Both the position numbers and the translations under genes were made by a program. A DNA stretch of 64,000 bases from Neoceratodus forsteri (Eukaryota; Chordata; Ceratodontiformes; Ceratodontidae). Shown piece by piece: positions 43,077-54,872 of this stretch. The stretch covers positions 1,242,571,001 through 1,242,635,000 of the forward strand of contig CM057452.1 of assembly GCA_016271365.2 (NCBI GenBank), read 5' to 3'. Within the stretch, counting starts at the first letter, position 1. Each line of letters starts with the position of its first letter. Below the pieces are notes generated by a model. That model was not told where the DNA came from. It did no database searches and worked only from the letters and a program-made list of their open reading frames with translations.

Positions 43077-44159
43077 CATATATACAGATATATATAGTAT
43101 ACAGATAGATATGTATTTAATGAATTTTTAGAACAGAAAAGAATCAAAGAATAAATAGACATAATCAAAAGATAACAATAAAAGAGCAGAAGAAAGAATA
43201 AAATAAAATAAAAACAGAAAATTAATAATAATATAACTATACTTTATTGTAAACAATAAAGTTTACATCAGTTCATTCAGATTTTCGCAATCTCTGTATT
43301 GCTTCAAGAATAACTCTTCCATCCCATATATTTACATATCACTCCTAAATACTAGGTTTCAGATTTTCAAGTTTTCATATATTTTCCAGGAAAACTCCAT
43401 TGAGCAAGCTCATTTACAAGGAGGTCTTCCTGAGAACAGCACAATACATGCAGGGTACAGACAGTGGCAATGAAAAGGAGAACAAGCATGGACAATAAAG
43501 CATAATATACAATAATGAGATTACATAAATAAACAGAGCAAAGGCATAGAATCAAATTATGACTATTCTAGATAATGCTAAAGATAGGTTAATAAATGAT
43601 TTGGGAGGTGCAGATAGAGCTTAATGCTGTGTTGAGTTTGCATACATAAGAGATGGTGTGTTAGCTAGCATGACAGCAGCAGACTTTGATAGGATATTTT
43701 CTAATCAGTGGTTTGAGTGTGTTGAAAGAGTCAAATTCAGAAAGCTGGTAGATTGTAGTTTGTTCCAGGTGGAAGGAACGGTGTAGTTGATTGTGGCTTT
43801 ACTGAAGTGGGTGCAGAACGTAGATATGTCTAGTGGAATAATAGAATTTTTCCTGAGCGAGAATTGACTATAGGAATGATAATATAGGGATGAGATATAC
43901 AGTATGTAGGGAGTTTGCTCAATAGCATTTTATATGCCCAAATACAGTTATAAATTGGTCTCCTAATGGAAAGGAACAACCAGCCTACCTCAGAATAAAG
44001 GGTGCAATGGTGGGTCCTGGATGGTGCATTAAATACAAAGCAAACAGCATGGTCAAAATAATATCTAATTTATGTAGATTAAATGTTGTACAGCAGCTGA
44101 AAATAATATCTGCGTAGTTGAGAAGGGAAGGAAGGTGACTTGGGCTGGCCTTTTCCTGA

Positions 44160-45760
44160 TTTTGGTGGGGAAAAGAGATTTGTTCCTATAGAGAAAGCCT
44201 TGTCTAGTTGTTAACTTTTTTAGAGGGCTTCAGTGTTGGCAGTGAAGGACAGGTTGCTGTCTAGCTACAAGCCTAGGTGTTTAAACTTGTCTACTATGTC
44301 TAGAGTATGTGCTAATTGGGTTGTGATGGGTATAACAGGGCCAAAGTTCAGTAAAGAGGTAAAGGAATTCGTGGGTAGAAAAAACATCACCTTTGTTTTT
44401 TGGGGGGGGCATTTAACAGAAGTTTAGGCATTAAAAGGTTGAGCTGTAAATGATTAAAGTCTGATTGTAAGTTGGTGCAAACATCAGAGAGGGAAGGTTT
44501 TAATAGGTATAGAACAGTGTCATCTGTGAAAAAAATGCAGTTTGGCTTTATGAATGTTGTTGCTTAGAGTGTTGATGTAGATTGAGAATAAAAGAGGATC
44601 TAGTATAGAACCCTGTGGGACACCTCGTATGAGTGGTAGAGGGGAGGAAAGGAGACAGTCTGCATTGATACATTGCGATCTTTCTGAAAGATAGCTAGAA
44701 AACCATTTTACAGTGGAGTTACTTCGACCATACTATTGAAGATTGGCTAGCAGAATGTCATGGTCCACTCTATCAAAGGGTTTACTTAAGTTGAGAAACA
44801 CTGCTCCTGTTGGGTGTTTGTGATCTCGGGATGTGAACCAGTCCTTTGCCACTTTTACAAGGGTGGAGATCATACTATGATGTTTCCTAAATCTGGATTG
44901 TGGGGGATGTAATAGGTTGAAGTTCTCAAGGAGGTCTTTTAAATGGGAATTGACTGATTTCTCCAGATGTTTGGAGAGTATAGGCAGGATAGAGATGGGC
45001 CAATAGTTATTCAGGTCACAAGGACCTCCAGACTTCAATAAGGGCAGCATGTGAACTAATTTTCAGGAGGGAGGGACTTTACTGGATGCAATTTACATAT
45101 AAAAATAAATGGGTTATTGGGGCAGTTAGAACAAAATGTCCTAATTTTAAGAATGGGGACCTATTTTAAGCAGGCACGAAAGACTTTTTTTATGGGGAAA
45201 GGCGTTTCCTGTTTTATCCTGATTTTATATTATATGTATTTGAATATATGTTTCTTTTTATATTAATACTGTACAGCACTTTGAAACTCTGAAAGGTGCT
45301 AAATTAAATACATTTTATTACTATTATTATTATTCAGTCTACACCTGCGCTCTTGTTAGTATCTAGTTTTATGAGCAGGTTCTTTGCCTGTTGGAAAGTT
45401 ATGGGGGAGAGACAAAAGAAGCCCTGGTTTTGTAAGTTGGTGGCAGTGGCCTTTGGCTTAAAACAGCTCATAAATTTTGCAGCTGGTGATGAGTCAAAGG
45501 CTAAACTTTAAATTGCAAAGTGTGAATTAAATTTTTCCAATATTGTGCATTTGTCAGAAATAGAGGAACTTTGGGAGTTTATTTTAATCAGGGTTGATGG
45601 ATGTTTACTATGGCCTTTGACTGAGTTATTGATTTGCCAGATCTTAACAGGGTTACCCTTTGCACTTTCAAGAACATTCACATAATGATTAGCTTTGATG
45701 GTTTTGATAAGTTTAGTACAGGCATTGCTAGATGCTCTGAATGCCATCCAGTCAGATACA
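44160..45760 (-). pseudogene. Family D reverse transcriptase
   Basis: Blocks on the minus strand: ACTKLIKTIKANHYVNVLES and VKIWQINNSVKGHSK (linker), QQAKNLLIKLDTNKSAGVD, VHMLPLLKSGGPCDLNNYW, PISILPILSKHLEKSVN, FRKHHSMISTLVKVAKDWF, GAVFLNLSKPFDRVDHDILL, RGVPQGSILDPLLFSIYINT and FFTDDTVLYLL (catalytic TDD near 44535). The GAVFLNLSKPFD block has Asn in place of the first catalytic Asp. Stops occur between the blocks. Confidence 0.82.
45185..45337 (+). mobile_element. L2-like LINE 3' tail inserted in family D
   Basis: GTACAGCACTTTGAAACTCT, GAAAGGTGCTAAATTAAAT and a terminal (ATT)n form the typical 3' end of L2-group LINEs and their SINEs. It separates KSAGVD from the next RT block of family D. 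Confidence 0.65.
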
Positions 45761-45800
45761 TCTTTGGTGCACTGAGCAATCTGTATGATGGAAACACTGT

Positions 45801-47512
45801 AAATAAAGAATAGTCTTCTATTATTAAAAAGTTGATTTCAAAATATGTAAGTACTTCTAATATAGATTCCTTATTACAGATGTTTTACTTATACATCCCT
45901 ATTAAAAATACAAGTGCAACATCAATTCAGTTCTGAGAATGCAGTGATAGAGGGTCAAGAAGATTACCTTTACATTAAATTAGTAATACAGAAGGTAAAT
46001 TTTTTATTATAATTTTCCATGTTGTATCATGTATGTATTCATTCTCCTGTATATGATGGAATAAACATTCACAAATTAATGTTTCTTTAAACAAATGAAA
46101 TAATTTCTGAGGCTGACATTTTGGGAAAACCGGCAAGTTCCAATAGCTAAGAATATTTCTTATAACCAACATAGTGGCAAAAGCTCATATTTTCTTTTGA
46201 GCATGGATAAGATGCATATTTGTAAAATCTCTAAACAGACAGAAGCTGACTGTTACAGGAAAAAGTCAAGTTCCATGTTAATAAAATGTATTTGAAAACA
46301 TCTAACCATAACTAAACATTGGGGTCATCTCCATAACATACTGTAAGTAGAAGACCAACTAGCCTATTGCACCCATGTCAACATTTGTCACATGGAATAA
46401 TGCCCATTTTATGTAACCCAACTGGGGTAAACTATCCCCTTGAAATTAATTTGATCTATATTGATGTATTTTTTGTGTATTTTATATAATGTGTTTGGTT
46501 TTATAAAGTAATATTGCCATATCTTGCAATTGTTGTCAGTCTCTGTTTCCATCCATGATTAACATTTGTCATTAATGTTTAATCAGAAATTGGTAGATAT
46601 GTAATATAATAGTCTTTCAGTTTTCTTTTATGTTCAAGAAAAAACATGTAATGTGTTTTCTTTTAGAAAGAGCCTTGATTCAATTTGAATCTATACAGTA
46701 TAAAACGATCTTCATGAATACTGATTTTCTTACATTATAATCCATGATAGATATTTTTATTCTATCAGTTGTTAACTTTGGAAGCTCATCATAACTCATA
46801 AAATTGTATTTTGCATTGAGGTGAAACCAATTAGTTTCATTCAATCGGTTAAAAAATGTTGTCATTTTACTAAGTCAGTGTTTGATCACAAAACAAAGTT
46901 CCAGAAAATGCTACTGTAACCACCCAGTTCCCTAGGGTTACTAGAACCCCATCAGTATTAGACCAGGTAGGTTTTATTGGGCAGTTGATAGGGAGTTTAT
47001 TAGATGTGCACTACACACACTTCATTGTTTACTTAGCTAGGCTAGGTAGAAAATGAATGATGTCATTTGGAACTCTCGCAGCAGCATACGCTTTTTAACT
47101 CAGCTGCAGAGGAAGCAGTTTAGAATCCTTGGGAGTCAGAGTGTGAGTTGCAGTTTGGAGAGTGAAGGGGAAGAGGTTTCTCTGTCCAGTGGAGGGCAAG
47201 AGATGCCTGCCAGCCTACCTTAGACTGTGTGACAGATCTCTGGTCATCATTTTTCTCACCCTAGTGTGTGGAACAACAGTGTGTCTAGAAGAAGTGGTGG
47301 AGACCCAGTGGGTTAAATTCTGTTGAAATCTGAACAGGGATAGAGAAATCAGTTGTCCCAAGGGGTATCCCCTGATAGACTGAAGATTTTCATAGCTGCC
47401 CAGAGTGAGAGGCCGAAAGAGTTTCTGAGTAAAGCCAGGATGAAATAATGAGCAGAAATCTCAGTCTCTTTAGCTTAGCTCAGATGGGCAACTTTTAGTT
47501 TTTGAGGTTTAA
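45801..47512. other. Unassigned, AT-rich then moderately G-rich
   Basis: No gene or repeat was recognised. From 46914 the sequence begins TGTAACCACCCAGTTCCC, which could be an LTR start, but no second copy was found in the window. Confidence 0.35.
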
Positions 47513-48132
47513 AGGGGAACTGTCAGCAATAAGAGCCTCACACCCAAGTATGTAGCTGATCCCAATTAGCCCTTTGTGTGCAAAACACTTTTTTCACCTA
47601 ATGATTACTGCAGTGTAATAGATTGTATCAGTCTAATTTCATTGACTTGTGAGCTGACATTTCCTGAAACCTATGCCTGTCTCCCATCCAGCTGACATCA
47701 GAAGAGAACTGCAGCAGTGGGCGATTCAATAGCCTGCAATGAATGTCAGAGTTTTTTTTATAAGCTGTAATCTTCTGTTTTCTGGTCTGCTGTTCTCTTG
47801 GTGCTAGATATAGTCACATATGACTGTACTAAGCCCCATGAGCACAGCAATACCAGCAGATATCTGATTTCAGCTTACAAACTTTTTAACATGTATACAG
47901 TACTGTGGGCTATGGAATCTCCCAGCTCTGCAGTTCTCCTCTGATGTCAGTTACAGGGGATTCTGGAATTTTTGATTGCAGGAAATGGAATCTTAGAAGG
48001 CAGTGAAATTAGCCCAATACATTCTACTATACTGCAGTAAACAGTAAGTAAAAAAAAATGTTTTTTACACAAAGTGCAAATTGGAATCAGCCTCATACTT
48101 AGGTGTGAGGCTGTTTTGCTGACAGTTCCCCT
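47513..48132. mobile_element. Kolobok/T2-type MITE with TTAA target duplication
   Basis: The 620-bp element has ends AGGGGAACTGTCAGC and GCTGACAGTTCCCCT, with TTAA immediately outside on both sides (47509-47512 and 48133-48136). TTAA plus AGGGG/AAGGRR-type ends is the signature of Kolobok elements and the T2 MITEs of Xenopus. The whole element is a near palindrome; for example CTGACATCAGAAGAGAACTG near 47691 pairs with the complementary block near 47935. It has no coding capacity. Confidence 0.8.
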
Positions 48133-50369
48133 TTAAGCAAAACACGCCTTTAGCCACACAACCATTGTGGCATCCATGGCCCTTTTCAATCAGAACTCAG
48201 TTTCTAGCTTCCCACTCAGCACACGGTCTCAGTGAGAAATTGGGCAAATTTAATAACAACACCTTTTCTCAGCCAGTCTACTGACTCTGTAAAGACTTCT
48301 TCCATCATGCAGGTGCTCAAGAACTTGGACTAACCAAAAGAGGCCCTCTCTTCTTCTCACAGAATCTTATTTTCCTTTTTAGACTACTTGGTTTTACTGG
48401 CCAAGCCTTCTTGTGCAGGGAGACTCCCATACCAAGTGTACTTGGTTTAATTGGCTAAGCCCCGCTAGTCAGGGGGGCTCCCATACCAAGTGTTCTACAA
48501 CCAGATCTGTTTTCTAAATATCAGAACCATACATCTTCATTATCTTAGATCAGTGTCCTTTCCCTGTTCCTTCTGACATTGAGTCCACCCTTGGTACAGA
48601 CAGAACCTTTTTCCCTCACTTGAACCTTGATCCTTGATCCTTTTCCTTTGGTATCCAGTGTATACAGCGCCCGCGATTGAGCACTTTCAAAAAGGGTGAC
48701 TCAATGACTGTGCTTTTCCACAGGGTTACCTGGCAGGGAAGGCGACCGGATAGGGAGTTCAGTGACTATAATGATAGGATGGCATTATGTAAACACGTGC
48801 ATGGGGGGAAGGACCACACCATGTGATGGTGGAAGGGGAGGGAGGGTTTGTGGGGCAGTGGGCTGCCAAGCTGGCTGTGTGGCATGGTGGGTTGGTGACA
48901 GGCTGGGGTTGGGAGGGTGCTGGGTTCGGTTCTGGGCTCGCTCATTTTTGTGCTGGGTTGTTTTTGTTTTTTTTTACTTTTGCACCCTCCACCAACATGC
49001 ACCCCCCCCGAAGTTGAGAATACTTTAGTACAAATCCTGCATCTTGGGCACTATTTTGCTCTTTGCCATGAGTCTTCATCACCAAAATTACATTTCAGCA
49101 ATGTAGACTCGACCAAACATTGATCACTATTATGCAGTCACCATTATCACATGGAACCTTTTCCTTCCATCCTCTCTTCTTACTATTTATGTGCAGAAAT
49201 TGATTGCAGTTAATCTCCAGAACCTCTGATAGAATCCTTCACCACTGTGGTGTAGCTCCTTCCCCAAAGCAGCCAACCTGCAGCTCTTTCTCTCAGCACA
49301 GCTGCAAAACCATACTTCTTTACCACATTCCTCCACCATGGGGAAAGTCACACACAGGTCCCAGAGGATAAGTGACTGGCAATCACAAGGAATGCCCATT
49401 CCCTGTTTTGCAGTCGGTCTTCTTCATAGGGGCTGGTCCCCCCCCCTCTGGAGGGGCTATTGCTGAACTGACCCAGAACCAGACAGTCCCTGGGTTTTGT
49501 GAGCTCTCTAGCAGCTCTTCTTTGGCTGGCTTCACTGTCCTTAGCTAAAATTAACATTTATGAGCCTTCCTCGACACCTAATTAGCTGAGGTAGAGGGCG
49601 GCAAGTATTTCCCCAGTGATTCCCCCATAAGTCCTTTCAACAGTTCCAGAGTCCTCCTGGAAAATCCTGGTACTCCAATTAGCTGTAAAGTGGTCACCTG
49701 GCTGCAATCATGGCTGCCACAGAAACAGTCCCATTGCAGCTCACACAAGGTCCCAACTTCTAAATGTCCCTGCAGCTAGAATGCACATTTATCTTTTATG
49801 ACAGCCCACAGACTTGTAGCAGTCCCTGTGCCCTGTTAAGCAACTGCACAAGCTAACATTTTTATTTAATCTTCCTCCTGTTGCTGCTGCCATTTTAAAC
49901 TGTCCCCAGGCAGCACACACATAGCCCCTTGTTTGTTAGCGCTCAATGGCGCTCGTTCCAAAAACACTTTGTTGGCGCCTACCCTAACTTCTCCAGGTCT
50001 CTGGTCCCTGAGTAGCTTAACAGGGGGACTAGGACAATGGGAGAGGCATCCAAAAGGCTGCAAAAATGGCTGAAAACACCGATGTTCTCCTGCGCATGTG
50101 TGGACTGCAATCCCTGCGCCAGAGTGCAAGACAGGATGGTGGCTCCATGGGTTATCTCCTCTGGCCCCAAAATTGAGCAAACAAATGATGCAAGGGCCTG
50201 ACAGAGGATCCAGAGGCAAACAGGACCATCTGGGGCTCAGGCTTGATGGGGACCAGGAACAGGGGAAAATGGGAGAAGTGGGGAAGCCCCAAGGGGGCAA
50301 GCAGGTAAGCCCCCACCGGGGGGGTTACAGAAGCAATGAAGTCATTTTAGGCCAATCTGTATAGCTTAT
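48133..50369. other. Unassigned; 54-bp tandem duplication inside
   Basis: A 54-bp unit starting ACTTGGTTTTACTGGCC (48386) repeats once at 48440 (about 42/54 identical). From 48640 to 50369 I recognise no family. The longest frame, minus 49866-50300 (144 codons, MPPWGFPTSPIF), has no known motif and is probably chance in GC-rich sequence. Confidence 0.35.
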
Positions 50370-53330
50370 ATTTGCTTTGGACCTCTTATGAGTGGATGCA
50401 TTTTTATCACTCCATCAACTGCCAAGAATCATGCTGAAATAAGCCCCAGCCCTTAAAGCCCCACTTTCCCTGGAGAGATATAGAAAGCCCTGCAGGCTCT
50501 AAACCCTGGTAAGGCCCCAGAGGGTTGATGGGTATCTTGGAAAATTTCTCCAAATGCTCTCCCCACTGGTGTGCCCCACTCTGCTGAGGCTCTATGCCTA
50601 GGCCGTAACTACTATCTCCTTCCCTTCATCCATGTAAACTGTCACTACCACAGTTCTCTCCAAGAAAGAAAATAATTCCTCCTTCCCAGCCAGTTAATGC
50701 CCCATCTCCCCAATTACTGTCGATAGTAAGGTGTACGTTAAAGCCCTTGCCTTGTCCTTGGACTCCCTTTTGCCAACCCTGATCCACCTAACACAGGTGA
50801 GTTTTGTTTGGGGCTGATTATGCTCCAACCATTTGTCCTCTTTAGTGAATGTAATGCATATGACCCATCTAATCCCCACTCCCACTGCAGCTGTGGCAAT
50901 AGATTTTCAAAAAGCCTTCAGCTCTGTGGCATGGGGAAACCTGTACAAAGTTTTTAAATATATGAGATTTGTCACACCAATTTTACATCAGGTTAGGACA
51001 TTGTACACTGAGCCTAAGGCCTGAATCCTCACAAATACCACATTGTTCCTTCCTGCCCTTCCCATTGGCCAAAGGTACCGCACAGGGCTGCCACTTATCC
51101 ACCCTATTATTTGCTCTGGCCTTGGAGCCTCTGGTAGCTGCCTTTATGCAAATTAAAGAGATTCTTGATATTCTAATTTGGCAGAACCAACACAAAGCAT
51201 TACTGTATGGTAATGACCTGTTGGTCTCCTATATCAGGCATCATCATTCATATTCCCACTCATCTGCCTGTTGCTGGCATTCTACAAGATTTCTGGATTG
51301 CCAATCAACTATTCCATTCTACCCCCCACCACCACTGTACCCCTCAAAGTTTTCAAACCCATGGGCTGTTGTGGGATCCCAACTATATCATGTGTTTCCA
51401 CATTAAAATTATGCTGAAACTCAATAAGATCTGTGAGCTGAACTTTACCCACCTGCTAATGGACCATTGGGTAGAATGTGAGAGGTGGAAGCCTCTGTAA
51501 CTGTCAATGGCTGGCAAAATGGAAGTACTGAAGATGTTAACAGCCCGTAAGCTGTTTCGCCTCCCTTTACACATACCTCCACCAATACCCAATTGTTGGT
51601 TTGAACAAATTGACAAATTGATTGATAACTTCATGTTGGAGGGTAAACAACACAGATATAACAGTCACAAACTTAGGAAACACTGATGCAAAGTGGGTGG
51701 GGACTTACCTGGTTTAAATGTTACTACCGTGCTTTCTGGTTGGCTGAAATGGTACTTTGGCTTGCAGCTCTTTACCAATGTCCTCCCTTCCCATTGCTTA
51801 AAATGGAGGCCTCATATTTGAGTGTGTGTCTCCAACAGTCCATCTTTATGCCCCACCTAACAAGGCCTCTAGAACTTGTTCAACAATTGGCAGCTCCATC
51901 CACACATAAAGACAGCTTCAACGATGGCTGGGCACAGAACTGTCCCAACTGAGTCCGATCTCCCTTGGGGTAATCTGGCTATAACAATTGGGGGCATGCT
52001 AGTTTCTTGGCCCCAGTGGCAAGTTAAAAACATCCACACACTGGACAATTTCCTTATACCATAAAAACAGGACCTAGGGTCCTTTGAGGGGCTGCTGGAG
52101 TGCTATGCACTACTTCAAGCTAGTAGCTTGAAGCACCCTCACCCTGATACTTGAAAGGTTGCAAACCCTCCCAAACATCACTAGCTAATCTCCCCTTTAC
52201 TGGATTAAACAAATCAAGGGTAGGGCAGGTAAAGTATGTTCCTTTATTAGGAACAATGTACCAGTCCAGTCTAAAAAAAACCTCAGATGGGTCAAGACTC
52301 TAGGCCACCAAATATTAGATGAGGACTGGACAGCCACCTGGAAGTTAGCACATATGGCACTTTGCAATTCTAGAATCGGGCTGATACAAAACAAAATCTT
52401 ACATCTCTGGTATCATACACCTGTGATCCTGCAGGAAGCTAAGATAACTTCTGAGGTTCCTGCTTACAACTAAAGGAGATGTTGAGTGTCAAGAGCTGAT
52501 TTATTGCATATCTTCTGGCCATGTCCGTTTCTCAGCCAATACTAAGGGGAAAATGTTTAACCAGGAGAGACGCACAAAGCCAAAGCTAGTTTCCAGGTGT
52601 GACCTGGGAGCACAAGGATGTTAAGTGACTTGCTCAGAGTCACACAGCATGCAAGTTGGGGCTGTGGGATTCAAACCCAGGTCTCCAGGTTTGTAGCTCA
52701 GAGCCTTAAATCACTGCTACATTGCCTCCACTAGACACAAGTCCATTGTCCATGCTAGCACATCTGGTTGCTGACTCCCCCACACTCCCACCCTTTGGGT
52801 CGCCCCCAAAATGCCCCAAACTTCAACAACAAGGAGCTGACATGGCTGCTGCAGGCCAGTATGAAAGCTAAGCCTCTGCTCCTTTGGCATTGGTGTATAC
52901 CAGAGAGCTTGTACATCAATGCTCTTGTGGCCTGCTTAGCTCAGCTGTCATGCTTTGAATGTATAACCCACTTGATTTCTGGAACAGTGGTATGGTATTG
53001 GGACACCTGGATCCCATTCCTACAGTTTCTGTGCAATTTAATCCAACACCTCCCTGTAACCTGACAAATATCTAGAGTAGGAGTTGTTTAAATTGGGGGT
53101 GTCAGTAACAGCATCACCTTTCTTTGCTGTTCTAGATACAGTACACCATCTTACTGCAAGCAGCATATAGGGTCTCCCAAGGTCACATACATCAAATAAC
53201 AGGAGAATCATGTAATGGCATATTAGGCATAAATGTTCTTAGGTATCACTTTTTTCTGTTTCTATAAATAAGCTACCTGGTTATACCTCCTTACTATAGA
53301 AATACGCATCAGTCTGTGGAGTGGCAGTCT
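50370..53330 (+). mobile_element. Tx1/L1-like LINE, RT and C-terminal part
   Basis: Scattered plus frames give KALQALNPGKAPEG, PISLI-type and ILAKALA-type blocks (about 50470-50760), AIDFQKAFSSVAWGNLYKV (50900), LAKGTAQGCHLSTLLFALAL (51070-51120), a degenerate LYGNDLLVS in place of YADD (51205-51230), LPLHIPPPIPNCWFEQIDKL (51560-51620), HIFWPCPFLSQ (52500-52535) and ELTWLLQASMKAKPLLLWHW (52830-52890). This order is that of L1/Tx1 ORF2. It is heavily decayed and interrupted by a SINE at 52555. Confidence 0.75.
52555..52731 (-). mobile_element. MIR-type CORE-SINE, copy 2
   Basis: The minus strand reads AATGTAGCAGTGATTTAAGG, GGTTTGAATCCCA (B box), TGCATGCTGTGTGACTCTGA and GCAAGTCACTTAACATCC. 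It matches copy 1 at 35061 throughout. It is inserted inside the Tx1/L1-like LINE, whose C-terminal domain continues on both sides. Confidence 0.85.
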
Positions 53331-53689
53331 TCGAGAGACGTTGCATTTTTGCCCTATTTGCAGGCACCTCTCTGGTCTGAGAGAGGAGGTTACCTGTCTC
53401 CATACTGACATGGCAAGGATTTAGGAAACCTTCTCCCCCTCTCAGGAACTATCCAGGCCACCAGCACTGCCTCAGAGATCACCAAGGAAGAGGAGCGGTT
53501 GTACCACAGTGGGTTCAGTGAGGGTGAGGGTGGTGGAACAGATGTGCATCCCTCCAGTTGTGCCTCTCCACAATTCATTCACCATTCTGTCAGAGTGTGG
53601 ATCCCCTATGGAGGAACCCATAGTGGAGACCAAGGAGGATGCTGGGAACCTCCACAAAGGAGACCCACAGGAGTGTGGCAAAGGACCCT

Positions 53690-54395
53690 ACAGGGGAAGG
53701 AAACAACTCCTGGTGGGGGACTAAATCATTAGGGGGTAGAACTAGGAGAGGGAGAGGAAAGGGAGGGAGGTAAGGTGCCTGCCCAGCACCATGGCTTTGA
53801 GGAACAGGAAGTTAATCCTCAGGATTGTGGCAGCAGCTTCATGGGGGAGAGAGCTGGATGTCATTGTCCACCTAGTGACAAATGACCTGGCTGGCAATGG
53901 GATCAGAGCAGTGCAGCAGGAGTTTGTGGAGTTAGGGAGAGGCCTTAGACAGGTAGCATGCACAGTAACTTTCTCAGATGTGTTACTTGTCTATGGCATG
54001 GGTGAGGCTAGGGTACTCTGCACCATGGGATTCAATGACTGGTTGAAAAACTGATGCGGAGTGCAGGGATTTGGCTTAATTGGGGACTAGGGGTCCACCT
54101 AGAGGGATACTGGCCTACTGGCGTGGTGTTCTGCATCTGCCCGGGACGGGAACCAGGATACTAGGTGATAGGTTTAAATGCTTAATTGGAAAGCATTTAA
54201 ACTAGCCAAGGGAGGAGGCACTGAAGAGAAGTAGGGAAATACCAGCCCCACCCCAAAAAATGGGATAGTTAGCAAAGTAGACACAAAGGTAGAGAAGTCG
54301 ATAGGGAGCAGGACAGGGGTAAATCCAGAAAAAGGCAAAGGCAGTAAGGACAGGGATAGGCCTAAAAGGAATAAGGCCATAAAAAATGGAGTGCG
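53690..54395 (+). pseudogene. CR1 ORF1 C-terminal esterase (SGNH-type) remnant
   Basis: In one frame LLVGD-stop-IIRG precedes REVRCLPSTMALRNRKLILR and LDVIVHLVTNDLAGNGIRA. CR1 ORF1 proteins carry a GDSIIR...GTND esterase here. The stop TAA at 53722-53724 replaces the catalytic serine codon (TCA to TAA would be one change). VTND replaces GTND. EFVELGRGLRQVACTVTFSD and NDWLKN follow the usual order. The esterase is thought to aid membrane or RNP steps of retrotransposition. ORF2 begins right after. Confidence 0.75.
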
Positions 54396-54657
54396 ATGAG
54401 TACCAATACCCATAATCAGGGTAACAAGTTTCCTGAACTATTTGCCTTGATGGAAGAGGGATGCCTGGATATTGTGACAGTCTCAGAAATATGGTACACA
54501 GAGAACCATGACTGGGATGTCAACATACCAGACTACACAATTTACAGGAGGGATGGGGGGCTAAAAGAGGAGGAGGAGCAGCTCTCTAAATAAGGGAAGG
54601 AATCAAAGCAACAGAACTAAAGGGTAAACAGGGAGGGTAGGAGGCACTGTGGGTCAA

Positions 54658-54872
54658 AAAACAAAAGCAGCAAAAAACAGCTCCAGCTGCAAACGAGTGT
54701 GCACAGATTGAGAAGCCACAACAAACAGCAAAACCAGCACCACTCCGGACTCATGAGTAAAAAGGCTTTATTCAATAAATATTAAACGGAAAATGCCCAC
54801 AATATGCTAGAAAAAGGCAACAAAGCAAAAACCCTGATCAGTTTCGCAACTAGTGCGTCATCAGGGGGTAAC
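54658..54872 (-). mobile_element. Probable Penelope-like element fragment
   Basis: The ~215-bp sequence interrupts the CR1 frame between ALWVK and LETRNGN. On the minus strand it contains CCCTGATGACGCACTAGTTG CGAAAC, then TATTGAATAAAGCCTTTTTA and CTCATGAGTCCGGAGTGGTG. A CTGATGA...GAAAC core followed by AATAAA is found in the terminal repeats of vertebrate Penelope-like elements. The assignment is from recalled features only, and a SINE-like origin is possible. Confidence 0.45.
54832..54866 (-). ncRNA. Hammerhead-ribozyme-like core, incomplete
   Basis: The minus strand has CTGATGA (54864-54858) and GAAAC (54845-54841), the two invariant parts of a hammerhead, with a short stem GCA...TGC between them. 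CCCTGAT and ATCAGGG also pair as an outer stem. No convincing stem I with a cleavage triplet was found, so it is probably a remnant. Confidence 0.35.

Larger units (their letters stand above)
43360..45800 (-). mobile_element. LINE family D (related to C), 5'-truncated
   Basis: The minus-strand 3' end near 43380-43450 has CTTGTAAATGAGCTTGCTCA, the same hairpin-type end as family C. The coding part covers the linker and RT. An L2-like 3' tail in plus orientation is inserted at 45185-45337. The A-rich sequence 43080-43360 beside the 3' end is unassigned. Confidence 0.8.

Noticed and set aside
49866..50300. 144-codon minus frame as a gene
   Set aside because: No motif, no splice context, GC-rich region where long chance frames are expected.
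46914..50337. Large LTR-like unit with TGTAACC...GGTTACA ends
   Set aside because: No target duplication, no second copy and no primer site; the ends are too short to be convincing.
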